Of a stretch of 64,000 nt of DNA, positions 55,434 through 64,000 are shown piece by piece. Location: assembly GCA_949752735.1 (NCBI GenBank), contig OX457050.1, forward strand, positions 42,787,784 through 42,851,783, read 5' to 3'. The position numbers were made by a program, and so were the translations under genes. This DNA comes from Lumbricus terrestris. Lineage: Eukaryota > Annelida > Clitellata > Crassiclitellata > Lumbricidae. Numbering within the stretch: position 1 is the first letter of the stretch; the number at the start of each line of letters is the position of its first letter. The notes under the pieces are model-generated. The model did no database searches and was not told where the DNA came from. It saw only the letters and a program-made list of their open reading frames with translations.

Positions 55434-57011
55434 TTATTGAGAATTACAAATCAAAAACGTCAAGAAATAATTCGTCAACTGGAGAACAGCATGGCTAGAA
55501 CAATGGTCCATAAATTCCTTCTCAATCTCAAACATATCATCGCATACACCACATCCAAACGATTTTTCCACAAACGGTTTTGCATTTCCAGGTGAATTGA
55601 TTTTGCTAACGATAAAATATCCCTGGAGACTACTGATTGGAAGAGTTGCTGTCATTTCACTGCAGTCATGAGGCACTTCTCCTGGAATATGGTCACTTAG
55701 TTTACCAATAAAGCCCACAATGCCTAATGTTTCGAATGGAACAGATTGACCAGCATTTGATTCCTTTTCCAGTTTCTCATCCTGTGACCTTATTCCTGTA
55801 ATCAGCTTAAGCTGCTGAGAGGAAGAACCGTCCTTATGATAAGGTTTACTGCACGTTTGCTGTATGTCACTTATATGAGATCTTCTGTGTTGCTTTAGAT
55901 TTTTCAATAATTTGAATGCTTTTCTACAGACCTGACATATAAATGGTTTTTCACTAGAATGGGATATCACATGACGCCTTAGATTACTGGTTGCCGAAAA
56001 TGATTTCTGGCAAATCTGACATTTGTATGGTTTCTCCCCAGTATGGGTTCTCATGTGAACTTTCAGATAACCATAATCAGAAAGGGACTTCTGACACACC
56101 TGACACTTGTATGGTTTCTCGCCATAATGGGCCCTGGTGTGTCTTGTCAGCTGAGCACCTTGAGAAAATGACTTCTCACACAACGGACATTTGTATGGTT
56201 TCAACTCAGCATGGATTACCATGTGTCTTTTCAGATTACATCCGTGTGAAAATGATTTTTGACATAACTGACATTTGTATGGACAATCCCCCGTATGGGT
56301 TCTCATGTGTACTTTCAGTTGATCACTATGAGTAAATGATTGTTGACATAACTGACATTTGCATGGTTTTTCGCCAGTATGGGTTCTCATGTGTTGTTTC
56401 AGAGTACCACCTCTGGTAAATGACTTCTGACATAACTGACATTTGTATGGTTTTTCTTCAGAATGCGTTATCATATGACTTTTCAGATTACTACCTTGAC
56501 AAAATGATTTCGGACACAACGAACATTTGTATGGTTTCACCTCAGCATGGCTTCTTATGTGAACTTTCAGATGACCACCATGAGTAAATGATTTCTGACA
56601 TAACTCGCATTTGTATGTTTTCTCCACAGTATGGGTTATCTTGTGTTCTTTCAGTTCACCATCATAAGTAAATGATTTCTGAAATGGCTGACATATGGAT
56701 GTTTGCTCTGCAGTATGAGTCCTGATGTGTCTTTTCAGTTGACCGCCTTCAGTAAATGATTTCTGGCATAGCTGACATTTGTATGGCTTCTCCCCAGTAT
56801 GGATTCTAATGTGTGCTTTCAGAGTACTACCTTGAGTAAATGATGTATGACAAAAGTGACATTTGTATGGCTTCTCTCCAGTATGTATTCTCAAGTGCCT
56901 TTTCAGACTACTACCATGAGTAAATGACTTCTGACATATCTGACATTTGTTTGGTTTATATCCAGTATGTGTTTCCATATTAACAGTTGGCCAATTTATG
57001 TAATTCATCAA
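55434..57011 (-). CDS. C2H2 zinc-finger protein, 13 fingers, FGCGIC module with a frameshifted tail
   Basis: 525 residues, presumably nuclear. Met12 in TVNMETHTG is the conserved start. Of 13 finger units the fourth is broken (CQPF for CxxC, linkers TAEQ and TVEK). Others are canonical (CQICQKSFTHGSSLKRH to CQVCRKAFKLLKNLKQH) with several variant linkers (AEVKP, AELKP, SSEKP). The linker has SQDEKLEKESNAGQSVPF, DCSEM and VSKINSPGNAKPFVEK, close to the 40354 gene. The last finger SFGCGVCDDMFEIEKEFMDHCSSH is intact, but directly after it an indel changes the frame: AVLQLTNYF replaces the family tail, which is still readable in another frame as SPVDELFLDVFDL. Confidence 0.88.
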   Translation of the reverse strand: MMNYINWPTVNMETHTGYKPNKCQICQKSFTHGSSLKRHLRIHTGEKPYKCHFCHTSFTQGSTLKAHIRIHTGEKPYKCQLCQKSFTEGGQLKRHIRTHTAEQTSICQPFQKSFTYDGELKEHKITHTVEKTYKCELCQKSFTHGGHLKVHIRSHAEVKPYKCSLCPKSFCQGSNLKSHMITHSEEKPYKCQLCQKSFTRGGTLKQHMRTHTGEKPCKCQLCQQSFTHSDQLKVHMRTHTGDCPYKCQLCQKSFSHGCNLKRHMVIHAELKPYKCPLCEKSFSQGAQLTRHTRAHYGEKPYKCQVCQKSLSDYGYLKVHMRTHTGEKPYKCQICQKSFSATSNLRRHVISHSSEKPFICQVCRKAFKLLKNLKQHRRSHISDIQQTCSKPYHKDGSSSQQLKLITGIRSQDEKLEKESNAGQSVPFETLGIVGFIGKLSDHIPGEVPHDCSEMTATLPISSLQGYFIVSKINSPGNAKPFVEKSFGCGVCDDMFEIEKEFMDHCSSHAVLQLTNYFLTFLICNSQ

Positions 57012-57142
57012 CTGTTTTCCACATAACTGACAGTTGCATGGCTATTTTCAATTTAGTTTTCTCATTGCAGCTGTGATATTTTTATCTTGAGCAGATGCAC
57101 TCTAATGTTGTCTTTGATTCAGATCAACGATTGTAGGCCTAC

Positions 57143-57216
57143 TCAAATGACTGCAGTGAGAAGTTCACGCATAAAGCTGTCCACCTTCATGCACTTGCAA
57201 AACGTATTTCCGGCAC
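57143..57216 (-). other. Putative shared 5' exon of the zinc-finger gene at 55434
   Basis: 74 nt between CATTTTAATAG and GTAGGCC on the minus strand, same length as 10604-10677 and about two thirds identical by eye. It holds a 15-codon ORF (MKVDSFMRELLTAVI) not kept in the others. Confidence 0.5.
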
Positions 57217-57654
57217 CTATTAAAATGAGGAACATCAACATCTTAATAAGACAATGCCTAAAGACATAAAATTATGTTGTCAAATGTTGTTCGAAACTGA
57301 AGGTTAATTTGCTTCAAGATGATTTCGACTCCTCATATTCACGAATAGGTGGTGCATGCATTAAGATGAAGGACATGCAATTGTACACACATCTTTGAAA
57401 TACCTTGTTTGATATAAAGAAAATCTTTCATCATTGTTCAAAACTGAAAGAACTGTAGAATGGAACAGAATGCCATACAGCAACTTTAAAGATCACAAAC
57501 AAGCGTTGGATAGTGTGTGAGCAAAGACAGAAGAACGACGAGTTTACACCTGAATGACAGTGGCAGGTGTTTACCGGTATGACACTAATTAGTTGACACA
57601 GCACCTTGACCTGGATAATTAGTTTAAGTTTGATAAAATTATACCAATCAAAAT

Positions 57655-57780
57655 AGGACATTTACACAGCGAGTGGGGAATTGTCCTGGGGGATTAATGC
57701 CCAAGGCTAAATGGGGAAGGTATTGTCAGGGAGGTTTTGTCCAGGGGAAATGTCCTACACTCGCTGTATTATGCCAAACA
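57655..57780. repeat. Small GC-rich arm pair (GGACATTTCCCC family)
   Basis: ACACAGCGAGTGGGGAATTG and, inverted, AAATGTCCTACACTCGCTGT; the centre is missing, so it may be a deleted relative of the 44907 element. Confidence 0.55.
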
Positions 57781-57819
57781 AATTTTTAGAGAGCAACGGT
57801 TTATGTTGTCATAAGCCCT

Positions 57820-58500
57820 CGTCAAATCTTTCATTTTTTCCCCCTGAACCAAAATAACTGTCATAAGCCCTCGTCAAATCTTTCATTTTTTTCCCCTGAA
57901 CCAAAATAATTGTCATAAGCCCTCGTCAAATCTTTATTTTTTGTCCTAAACCAAAACAACAAACAAACATGATACAATTATGGCAGTGAACAATACTTTA
58001 ACATAATTTGGTTATGAAGGGGAGACCCAGAAGGGATGGCCAATCCCGCTAATAGGGCCACCCATTATTCATGTGAAATTTTAAAATGTAACATGACAGC
58101 ACATTCAATTGTAGGGATATAAAGATCATTGGGAGAGAGAAAAAATATTAATAAGCAATCGACAAATAGAGTAGGCCTACAACGAAAAAAACAGCTCTTA
58201 ACTAATGACTTAACTAAGGACTTAACTAAGGGCTTGGCGAAACCACTGTGCAGAAACCATTACCATAAAATATCAGGAAGTGTTTTAAGTAGATAAAGGC
58301 GAAGTTTATGCTTAAATAATCTAGTGTTAAGTTGGGAATGAAGATATGTAGGGAGAGAATTCCAACATTGGGAGCCAGTACATTGTATAGAGAATAGACG
58401 AGTGCTAGTATGTGCGTAGCAGCGTAGGGTAGAGGTCATGAACACTTAATTTTCTAGTTGAATAAGAGTGGCGATCAGAGGTAAGGTTAAAGAAATCATT
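57820..58500 (-). pseudogene. CR1/L2-like LINE 3' end with repeated tail
   Basis: Minus strand: PLAFNDFFNLTSDRHSYSTRK, a frame change, then RLFSIQCTGSQCWNSLPTYL and LFKHKLRLYLLKT, the usual ORF2 C-terminus. The 3' UTR contains GGGTGGCCCTATTAGCGGG and ends in three ~52-bp tandem copies of a segment with AAAGATTTGACGAGGGC (57805-57950). Confidence 0.75.
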
Positions 58501-58526
58501 AAATGCAAGTGGAAAAAACCAATGTG

Positions 58527-60256
58527 GTAATCTATCGTTTTAGCGGAATAAATTATTCGCCATTGCATGTGATTTAGCGTTTATGGCATACAAGTCAGAT
58601 TGACGAAAATAATTCTTGCCAAATATAAGTCAGATTGATGAGGATAATTTTGAACACAATAGAATTGGGATTTATGAAAGCATTAATGCTGACATTGGAG
58701 CTGGATTGATGAAAAATAATTGTAATTTAAATAGAAGATAGATTGACTAAAAGCAGTTATTGTTGAAATAGAAACTGGATTAATTAAATGATTTCTTGCC
58801 AAAATGGATGCTTGATTGGTGTGAATGATTCATACCAAAGTAGAAGCCGGATTGAGAAAAAATGAATATGCTGCGCCAGTCAAAACATTTCGCATAATTG
58901 TTTGGGTAATCCTACAGTTTAGGTGCTTTTATCATTTTGCACGGTTATACGGGATAGTTATCAGCAATAGTTTGAAGGAAGACATTGAAAATGTTTTCCC
59001 CTTTGAACTATAAAAGAAAGCTGAAATAGAAGCTGGATTAATGAAAAACGCATGAGTAATAGAAGCTGGATTAATGTTTTAACAGATCTGAAACAGAAGC
59101 TGGATAAATGATAAAACTCTTAAGAAATTGAAGCTGGATGAATGATAAAAAGCTTAAGACATGGAAGCTGGATGAAGGTTTTCTATATTTTAAATTGAAG
59201 CTGGATGAATGATAAAAAGCTTAAGACATGGAAGCTGGATGAAGGTTTTCTACATTTTAAATAGAAGCTGGATGAATGACAAAAAGCTTTAAAAATGGAA
59301 GTTGGATGATGGAGATATTATGTGAAATCGAAGCTGGATGAACGAAGAAGACGCTTACAAATAGAAGCAGGGTTAAACCGTAGTTTAGGCTGATAAATTA
59401 AGAAACACCACCAATCATGAATATAGCGCGCCAAACAACGCGCTGTTCCAATTTCCGAACATTCGCAACCGGAAGTAGCAATATAAACTGAAAACGCGAG
59501 AAAAAAATTGCAGTATATAAATTGAAGCTGGATTGACGAAAAAACGCAAAAAATGGAAGCTGGAAGACCTTTTACAGGTGAAATGGAGGCTGGATTGACG
59601 AAAAACGCTTGAGACATGGAAGCTGGATGAAGACCTTTGACAGGTGAAATGGAGGCTGGATTGATGAAAAACAGTTTAAGTAATGGAAGCTGGATGAAGG
59701 TTCTTCTACAGGTGAAATAGAAGCTGGATTGACGAAAAAACGTTTCAGTAATGGAAGCTGGATGAGGGTTCTTCTACAGGTGAAACAGAAGCTGGATTGA
59801 CGAAAAACGCAAAAGAAATGGAAGCTGGATAAAGGCATTTTTATAGTTGAAATGGAAGCTGGATAAAGACATTTTTATAGTCGAAATGGAAGCTGGATTG
59901 AACCTGGCGATCCAGAAATTACTTGTATATACATTTTTGCAGCCTCGGATAATGTCCAAATAATTTATCAGCCTAAACTTCGGTACAGATAATTTATCAG
60001 CCTAAACTACGGTTTAACCAGAAGCAGAATAGAGGTGTTTTTATACCTGACAAAGAAGCTGGATTGACGAAAATAACACCTTAACACTGGAAGCATGATG
60101 AAGGTGTGTTATTGCTTAAATAGAACGCGGGAGAAATATAGGGTGGATAAATGAAAAACATATTCTCGCGCCAAAACAGCGACCAAAGACTAGTGTTGAA
60201 GAAAGCAATGCAAAATAATAAAAGCACCTAAACCGTAGGATTACCATTGTTTGCAC
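58527..60256. mobile_element. Iteron-filled composite element, GGTAATCTATCGTTTTAGCG arms
   Basis: GGTAATCTATCGTTTTAGCG at 58527 and its complement near 60235-60256 frame a long iteron field with 65-69 bp double units (GGAGGCTGGATTGAYG, GGAAGCTGGATGAAG). It is interrupted by the 59371-60019 element. An exact target duplication is not visible. Confidence 0.65.
59371..60019. mobile_element. Nested short element, GGTTAAACCGTAG arms, exact 8-bp TSD
   Basis: Inverted ends GGTTAAACCGTAGTTTAGGC, about 30 bp. AGAAGCAG is duplicated at 59363-59370 and 60020-60027 and is part of a host iteron. The interior has the same order as 3378-3874, with more iteron units. Confidence 0.9.
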
Positions 60257-60364
60257 TAAAACGATAGATTACAAAACTCTCCTAATCGAATGCCTAATTT
60301 AATCGATTTTTAATAATCCGGATCCATCCATCCATGATCCATCTACCCATCCATCCTACACTCG

Positions 60365-60655
60365 GACTTTCAACTGCGATCACGCAGTGATGACTCAACT
60401 TCAACCTCGAACTTTTAACCTACTTACACCAACAATGACCGAGATCTGCATTGCGGCTTTAAGACAAACCAAAACCAAATAAAACGAATTACAGGAGCTT
60501 ACCAGATGTCCACTTGAAAATTGTATTTAATCTGGAATCTTATTTTTAACGTCCATCTACAGAAAATGGCGAACGATACTAACTGTGGGTTCTATTGTAA
60601 TGGAAGTTGTCTCAAAGAAGTAGGTTTCTGCCATCTAGCGAATATAATTGGAAAT
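60365..60655. repeat. Dispersed ~300-bp repeat, copy 3
   Basis: GGACTTTCAACTGCGATC, ATGACTCAACTTCAACC, GAAAATGGCGAACGATAC, TCTGCCATCTAGCGAATAT. The LINE fragment begins directly after it. Confidence 0.6.
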
Positions 60656-61325
60656 CGAGAAATCAATGCTCATACTAGGCGTGACCATCAATGGTGATCT
60701 TGGAGCAACATCACATGTCAATGCTGTTCTAAGTACCTGCTCTGGGTCGCTCTTCGCGCTTAGAGTCCTACGAGCCCATGGTCTCCCCTCTTCTGCCCTC
60801 CACGAGGTAGCCCGTGCAACAACCATCTCTCGTCTTCTGTATGCCTCCCCTGCTTGGTGGGGATACACCCCTGCAATTGATCGTCTCAAACTTCAACGCT
60901 TCCTACAAAAGGTCAAGCGATTGGGATACCTCCCTTCTGATTACCCTGATCTTGACTGCTTGATTGATGATGCAGACTTTAGACTCTTAAAGTGTGTTAT
61001 CTGGAATTTAAATCATGTACTCCGTAGTCTATTTCCACCTATTGTTAAAAGGCCTTATGCTCTGCGTTCGCGACCACACAACTTTGAACTGCCTAGAAAA
61101 GGTCACTTTAATTTCATCTCTCGTGTTCTTTTTAAGACTGTTCGCAGTGTTAATTCTAAGAACTAGAAACTAATCTATCTTTCGCTTCCAGCCTGAATTC
61201 TGTGGACAATTGTTAATTGTTACTTCAGCCTATTTACTTCTTTAAAGTACTTTTTGTTTTTGTTTCATGTAATAAGTTGCGGTGTGTCAACTTAGTTTTT
61301 TCTTGAATAAACGAAGTATATATCA
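60648..61325 (+). pseudogene. LINE (CR1/Crack-like) ORF2 C-terminal fragment and 3' UTR
   Basis: The frame 60648-61166 (172 aa) contains ILGVTINGDLGATSHV, ARATTISRLLYASPAWWG, KLQRFLQKVKRLGYLPSD and ends YALRSRPHNFELPRK, FISRVLFKTV, which is the thumb and tail region following the RT domain of LINE ORF2. The palm is missing. About 150 bp of AT-rich 3' UTR follow to AATAAACGAAG at 61311. The frame is uninterrupted, so the insertion may be fairly young. Confidence 0.8.
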
Positions 61326-61405
61326 AGAGATTCCAGCCTGTATCAACAAATTAACAGACTAGGGACTAGACGATGACTACTTTCGTGACATCTCATTATT
61401 ATGCG

Positions 61406-61428
61406 GAAGTGTGTGTGTGTGTGTGTGT
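61406..61428. repeat. (GT)n microsatellite
   Basis: About ten GT dinucleotides. Confidence 0.9.
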
Positions 61429-61439
61429 GAAGGGGGCCG

Positions 61440-61680
61440 GCGGAGATTAACCCCGGACATAACCTCCACCGGACAGATAGCCTAGAAAAAACGGAGAAAA
61501 CCTCCTACCCTATGCAAAAAGCCTAATTTTCTGAATGTAATTGATGAAACGCGTCTTGTCACTCCAGCTTCTATTTAGATGATTATTTTTCGTCGATCAA
61601 GCTTCCATTTATGAACAAATCATTCCTTCATCAGTCCAGCTTCTATGTGATTAGCAACAAGTGTTTTTATCAATTCGGCT
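61440..61680. repeat. GGACA arm fragment and iterons
   Basis: CCCCGGACATAACC and ACCGGACAGATAGCC followed by CCAGCTTCTATTTAG units; a partial relative of the 44907 family. Confidence 0.5.
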
Positions 61681-61687
61681 TGTTTAA

Positions 61688-62727
61688 CCCTCATCCGAAC
61701 AAGCTAAAATGCAACTTAATTTGAACAAGGGGGGGTCTGGCCAGACCCCCCGTTTTGATGTGGGTTTTTCATAGGAAATAGTAATTTCTATGTGCCAATT
61801 TTGTAATATGATATCAGAGTAACTCAAAGCAACAATGTCTCAGTCTCTTTATGGAATATAAATAAGTTTTATGATGAATTTGAAATTTAATGTTTAGTTA
61901 CATTAATTGTCACGGTTTGTCATATACTTGTTCATCGTCGCAATAGTTGTCTATCTATAAAATTTGGAAATCAAAATAAAGAAGCCATAATTTTAGTAAA
62001 ATTAGTACTGACTGCTCTTATGATCAGAGTCAGCATGACTGTTTTCTAGAAAATATCTATAAAAGATAATGGAATAGTCCTGACTAAACTAAAAATGTAA
62101 ACATGTTGGCTTATCATACATAGTCCGTTAGCTGATGCTTTCGGGTTTGTATGTCGAATAATGATGTCTTTCATCTCGGCTGTTATAAAACTGTCAAGAC
62201 TATCTTGAATATTCTCAATGTATCCGTATTATTTTATTCAGCATCTTCTGTTACTGCATTGTGCAACAGAGCACGTCCTCTTGGCATTGCTTTTGACTAC
62301 CAAAAATTATGCGGATCTTTATTTGTATTTAGGTCTCTCGGCTTCATCAGTATAAACAATTTCGTCATCATTATCTTCACTATCAGATCCAGTCTCATCA
62401 TCGTGTTTATCATCATCTTCAATTTCAACATTGTTTTCATTATAAGAAACATCTGAATGTTGTCCTGCAAGCATTGGCATCTCTTCATATTCACATTCTT
62501 TATTGTTGCTCTCACTGTCCAAACTGTCATCATTGTAGTCTCGGCCAGTATTATCTTCAGAACTTCCATATCACTGATTCGAATTGGTCGTTTAAATATG
62601 CTAATTGTAGCTCATTAATATAGGAACAAAGTCATAAAAGCAATCTGAGAAAATATCACTCCAAAAAAGTTATGCAGCAAATATATGGAGGGGGGTCTGG
62701 CCAGACCCCCCCTTGTGCGGATGAGGG
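61688..62727 (-). mobile_element. Deleted piggyBac-like element
   Basis: Ends TTAA-CCCTCATCCGAACAAG and CTTGTGCGGATGAGGG-TTAA (TTAA at 61684-61687 and 62728-62731), as in piggyBac. Next to both ends lies the palindrome GGGGTCTGGCCAGACCCC (about 61730 and 62695). On the minus strand an acidic frame (62522-62319, DSESNNKECEYEEM...IEDDDKHDDETGSDSE) resembles the acidic N-terminus of piggyBac transposases. About 150 bp on, SLDSFITAEMKDIIIRHTN resembles the start of the transposase domain. The catalytic part is deleted. Confidence 0.75.
62319..62522 (-). pseudogene. piggyBac transposase acidic N-terminal remnant
   Basis: 67 residues rich in Asp and Glu (EIEDDDKHDDETGSDSEDND), ending at a stop after ERPKYK. 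It lies in the correct orientation within the TTAA-bounded element. By itself the sequence is low-complexity, so the call depends on context. Confidence 0.5.
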
Positions 62728-63419
62728 TTAAATAACATTTATTTTTACATCAATCCAGTTCCAATTCAACCAAGAACATTTTCATCAATCCAGCTCCATT
62801 TTAATCAAGAATCAACATTGTATACAAAAATACACGTATGGTTTTTGAACCACGCACTATACCTATATGGCTGTAATTGAGACGCAAGAAAAGATCTCAG
62901 AAGCTAGGGATAATAATTACATTTCTATGTTTCACATTGACAAACATTTAACGAGGGAGTATATATCTTATATATCCAAAAATATATACATAAAATACAG
63001 GTGTAACCTCTCATGTTTGGCATCTCATACCATGCCATAGTCTTAGTCTCTTTAAGCTAAGACTGAGAGCCCTGATACTCGATAAAAGCCAATAAATTAT
63101 CTTAACACACCTTGGGTATTCATTGTTGCTAGCCACTTAGTTAAATAGTTTAACTATTAAATTACCTTCCTTCACTCTTTTTGAATTAATTTGGTAATGA
63201 CCTAGGTTATATCCAATTTCAACCTATTGTGCAATATCCCGACCATTCAGTAAATTGTCTGCCTAAAATTTTTTCTTATAGGCGCTATGACCTTCGAATG
63301 TGTAACCGTGCTATTAGTTAAGGTGTTTAATGTTTAGTTAAGGTTTTTCAGAACATTTTCTTTTTTAATGTTGTTTGTCTCGTTATATTATATATTGAGA
63401 CCACTTTATGGCAACCTAA

Positions 63420-63655
63420 TGGCATTCCTCATCATGGTATTTCCGCCCAGGGGGCCCACCTAGCGGGGTTGCAAGACCCCTTCCGAGTCCCCTGTGCAAC
63501 CAATTGTAAACTATCAGCATCATTATTTAAGCACTGTTTTATTTTATTGTGTTAACTTTGTTTATATGATGCTGCATCTGATTTATTTTAAATTTGTTTT
63601 GCTTTGCTTTGGTTGCCAAATAAATTGATTTGATTTTTTTGATTTGATATAGTTC
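63420..63655 (+). mobile_element. LINE 3' end (L2/CR1-like) with (GATTT)n tail
   Basis: GCAAGACCCCTTCCGAGTCC near the former ORF end, then AT-rich 3' UTR and TTGCCAAATAAATTGATTTG with GATTT repeats. Confidence 0.6.
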
Positions 63656-63784
63656 CAATTTTTTTATATTATAGTCCTACTTTAATATTCCCTCTATACT
63701 TACTGTGTGGGCCTATATGTAGGGCCTACCAATCTCACCTAACCATGTTGATAAGTATATTCGTTTAATGTCAAAGACAATAAA

Positions 63785-63835
63785 GGTGACGGGAGCACCT
63801 CTGAATAGTGGCCTGTCCTGAAGGGGCACTATAAC
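63785..63835 (+). mobile_element. LINE 3'-UTR remnant
   Basis: GGGAGCACCTCTGAATAG, TCCTGAAGGGGCACTATA: the same 3' end as at 35073 and 15455. Confidence 0.5.
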
Positions 63836-64000
63836 AATTGCTCCTACACACTTACAGAATTAGCCTCAGACAAAGATATCCAGTAAACCGATCCTTCAAG
63901 AAGCATATTTTGAGGAGTTGTATTTAACATTCAACACAGTTGTCAGATAGTTTAAATCCAGAACGTTCGACTTCACGGTGTCTTTAATAACTATTATGGT

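Overview
The window reads as nuclear DNA of a metazoan, most likely a marine invertebrate; I cannot place it further. The grounds are long intronless C2H2 zinc-finger exons, a THAP-type transposase gene with a GT/AG intron, tRNA-derived SINE heads, and many DNA transposons (P-like, Mutator-like, hAT, Merlin, piggyBac, Helitron) and non-LTR retrotransposon fragments. There are no bacterial operons, ribosome-binding sites or rho-type terminators. I recognised no core promoters.

The gene content is a zinc-finger (ZNF) cluster. Loci: a wrecked gene at 1-5155 (+), a gene at 11151-12509 (+), a 5'-decayed gene at 19207-20277 (+), a different type at 30278-31813 (+), and minus-strand genes at 40354-41745, 46988-49359 (one frameshift) and 55434-57011. 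All except the 30.3 kb gene end in the same C-terminal module: a linker, an atypical last finger (FGCGIC, 12 residues, then H-x3-H) and a short acidic/hydrophobic tail of the type SPxDELFxDL. Two further relics of this module lie at 45.6 and 46.0 kb. Three loci also share a 74-76 nt 5' segment bounded by splice consensus. The 1-5 kb and 47-49 kb loci are inverted paralogues whose 3' flanks still align, so insertions can be dated against an empty site inside the same window.

Mobile DNA fills most of the rest. A 1.95 kb Mutator-like element (2736-4688) splits the first ZNF locus. A complete P-element-like transposon (23292-28555) has 30-bp inverted ends and a THAP9-type transposase with one internal deletion. 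A 2.26 kb hAT-like element (37129-39384) carries an 89-bp satellite and splits a minus-strand pseudogene. There are also a Merlin transposase pseudogene (33.6-34.3 kb), a Helitron 3' end (32865), a piggyBac relic (61688-62727) and several 5'-truncated LINE/RTE fragments.

The most unusual feature is a population of short non-autonomous elements, mostly with 8-bp target duplications and GG-initial ends. Their terminal arms are unrelated, but their interiors carry the same iteron (core AGCTGGATTGA). In four copies a ~330-bp core containing telomere-like TTAGGG runs sits between three different arm types. Several of these elements are inserted inside the iterons of others, so the family is modular and self-nesting.

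Stretches where I see no gene: 7374-9317, 13033-13820, 17830-18940, 21360-22060, 29270-30270, 34340-35070, 49430-50230 and 54330-55430. They hold AT-rich non-coding DNA or degraded repeats.
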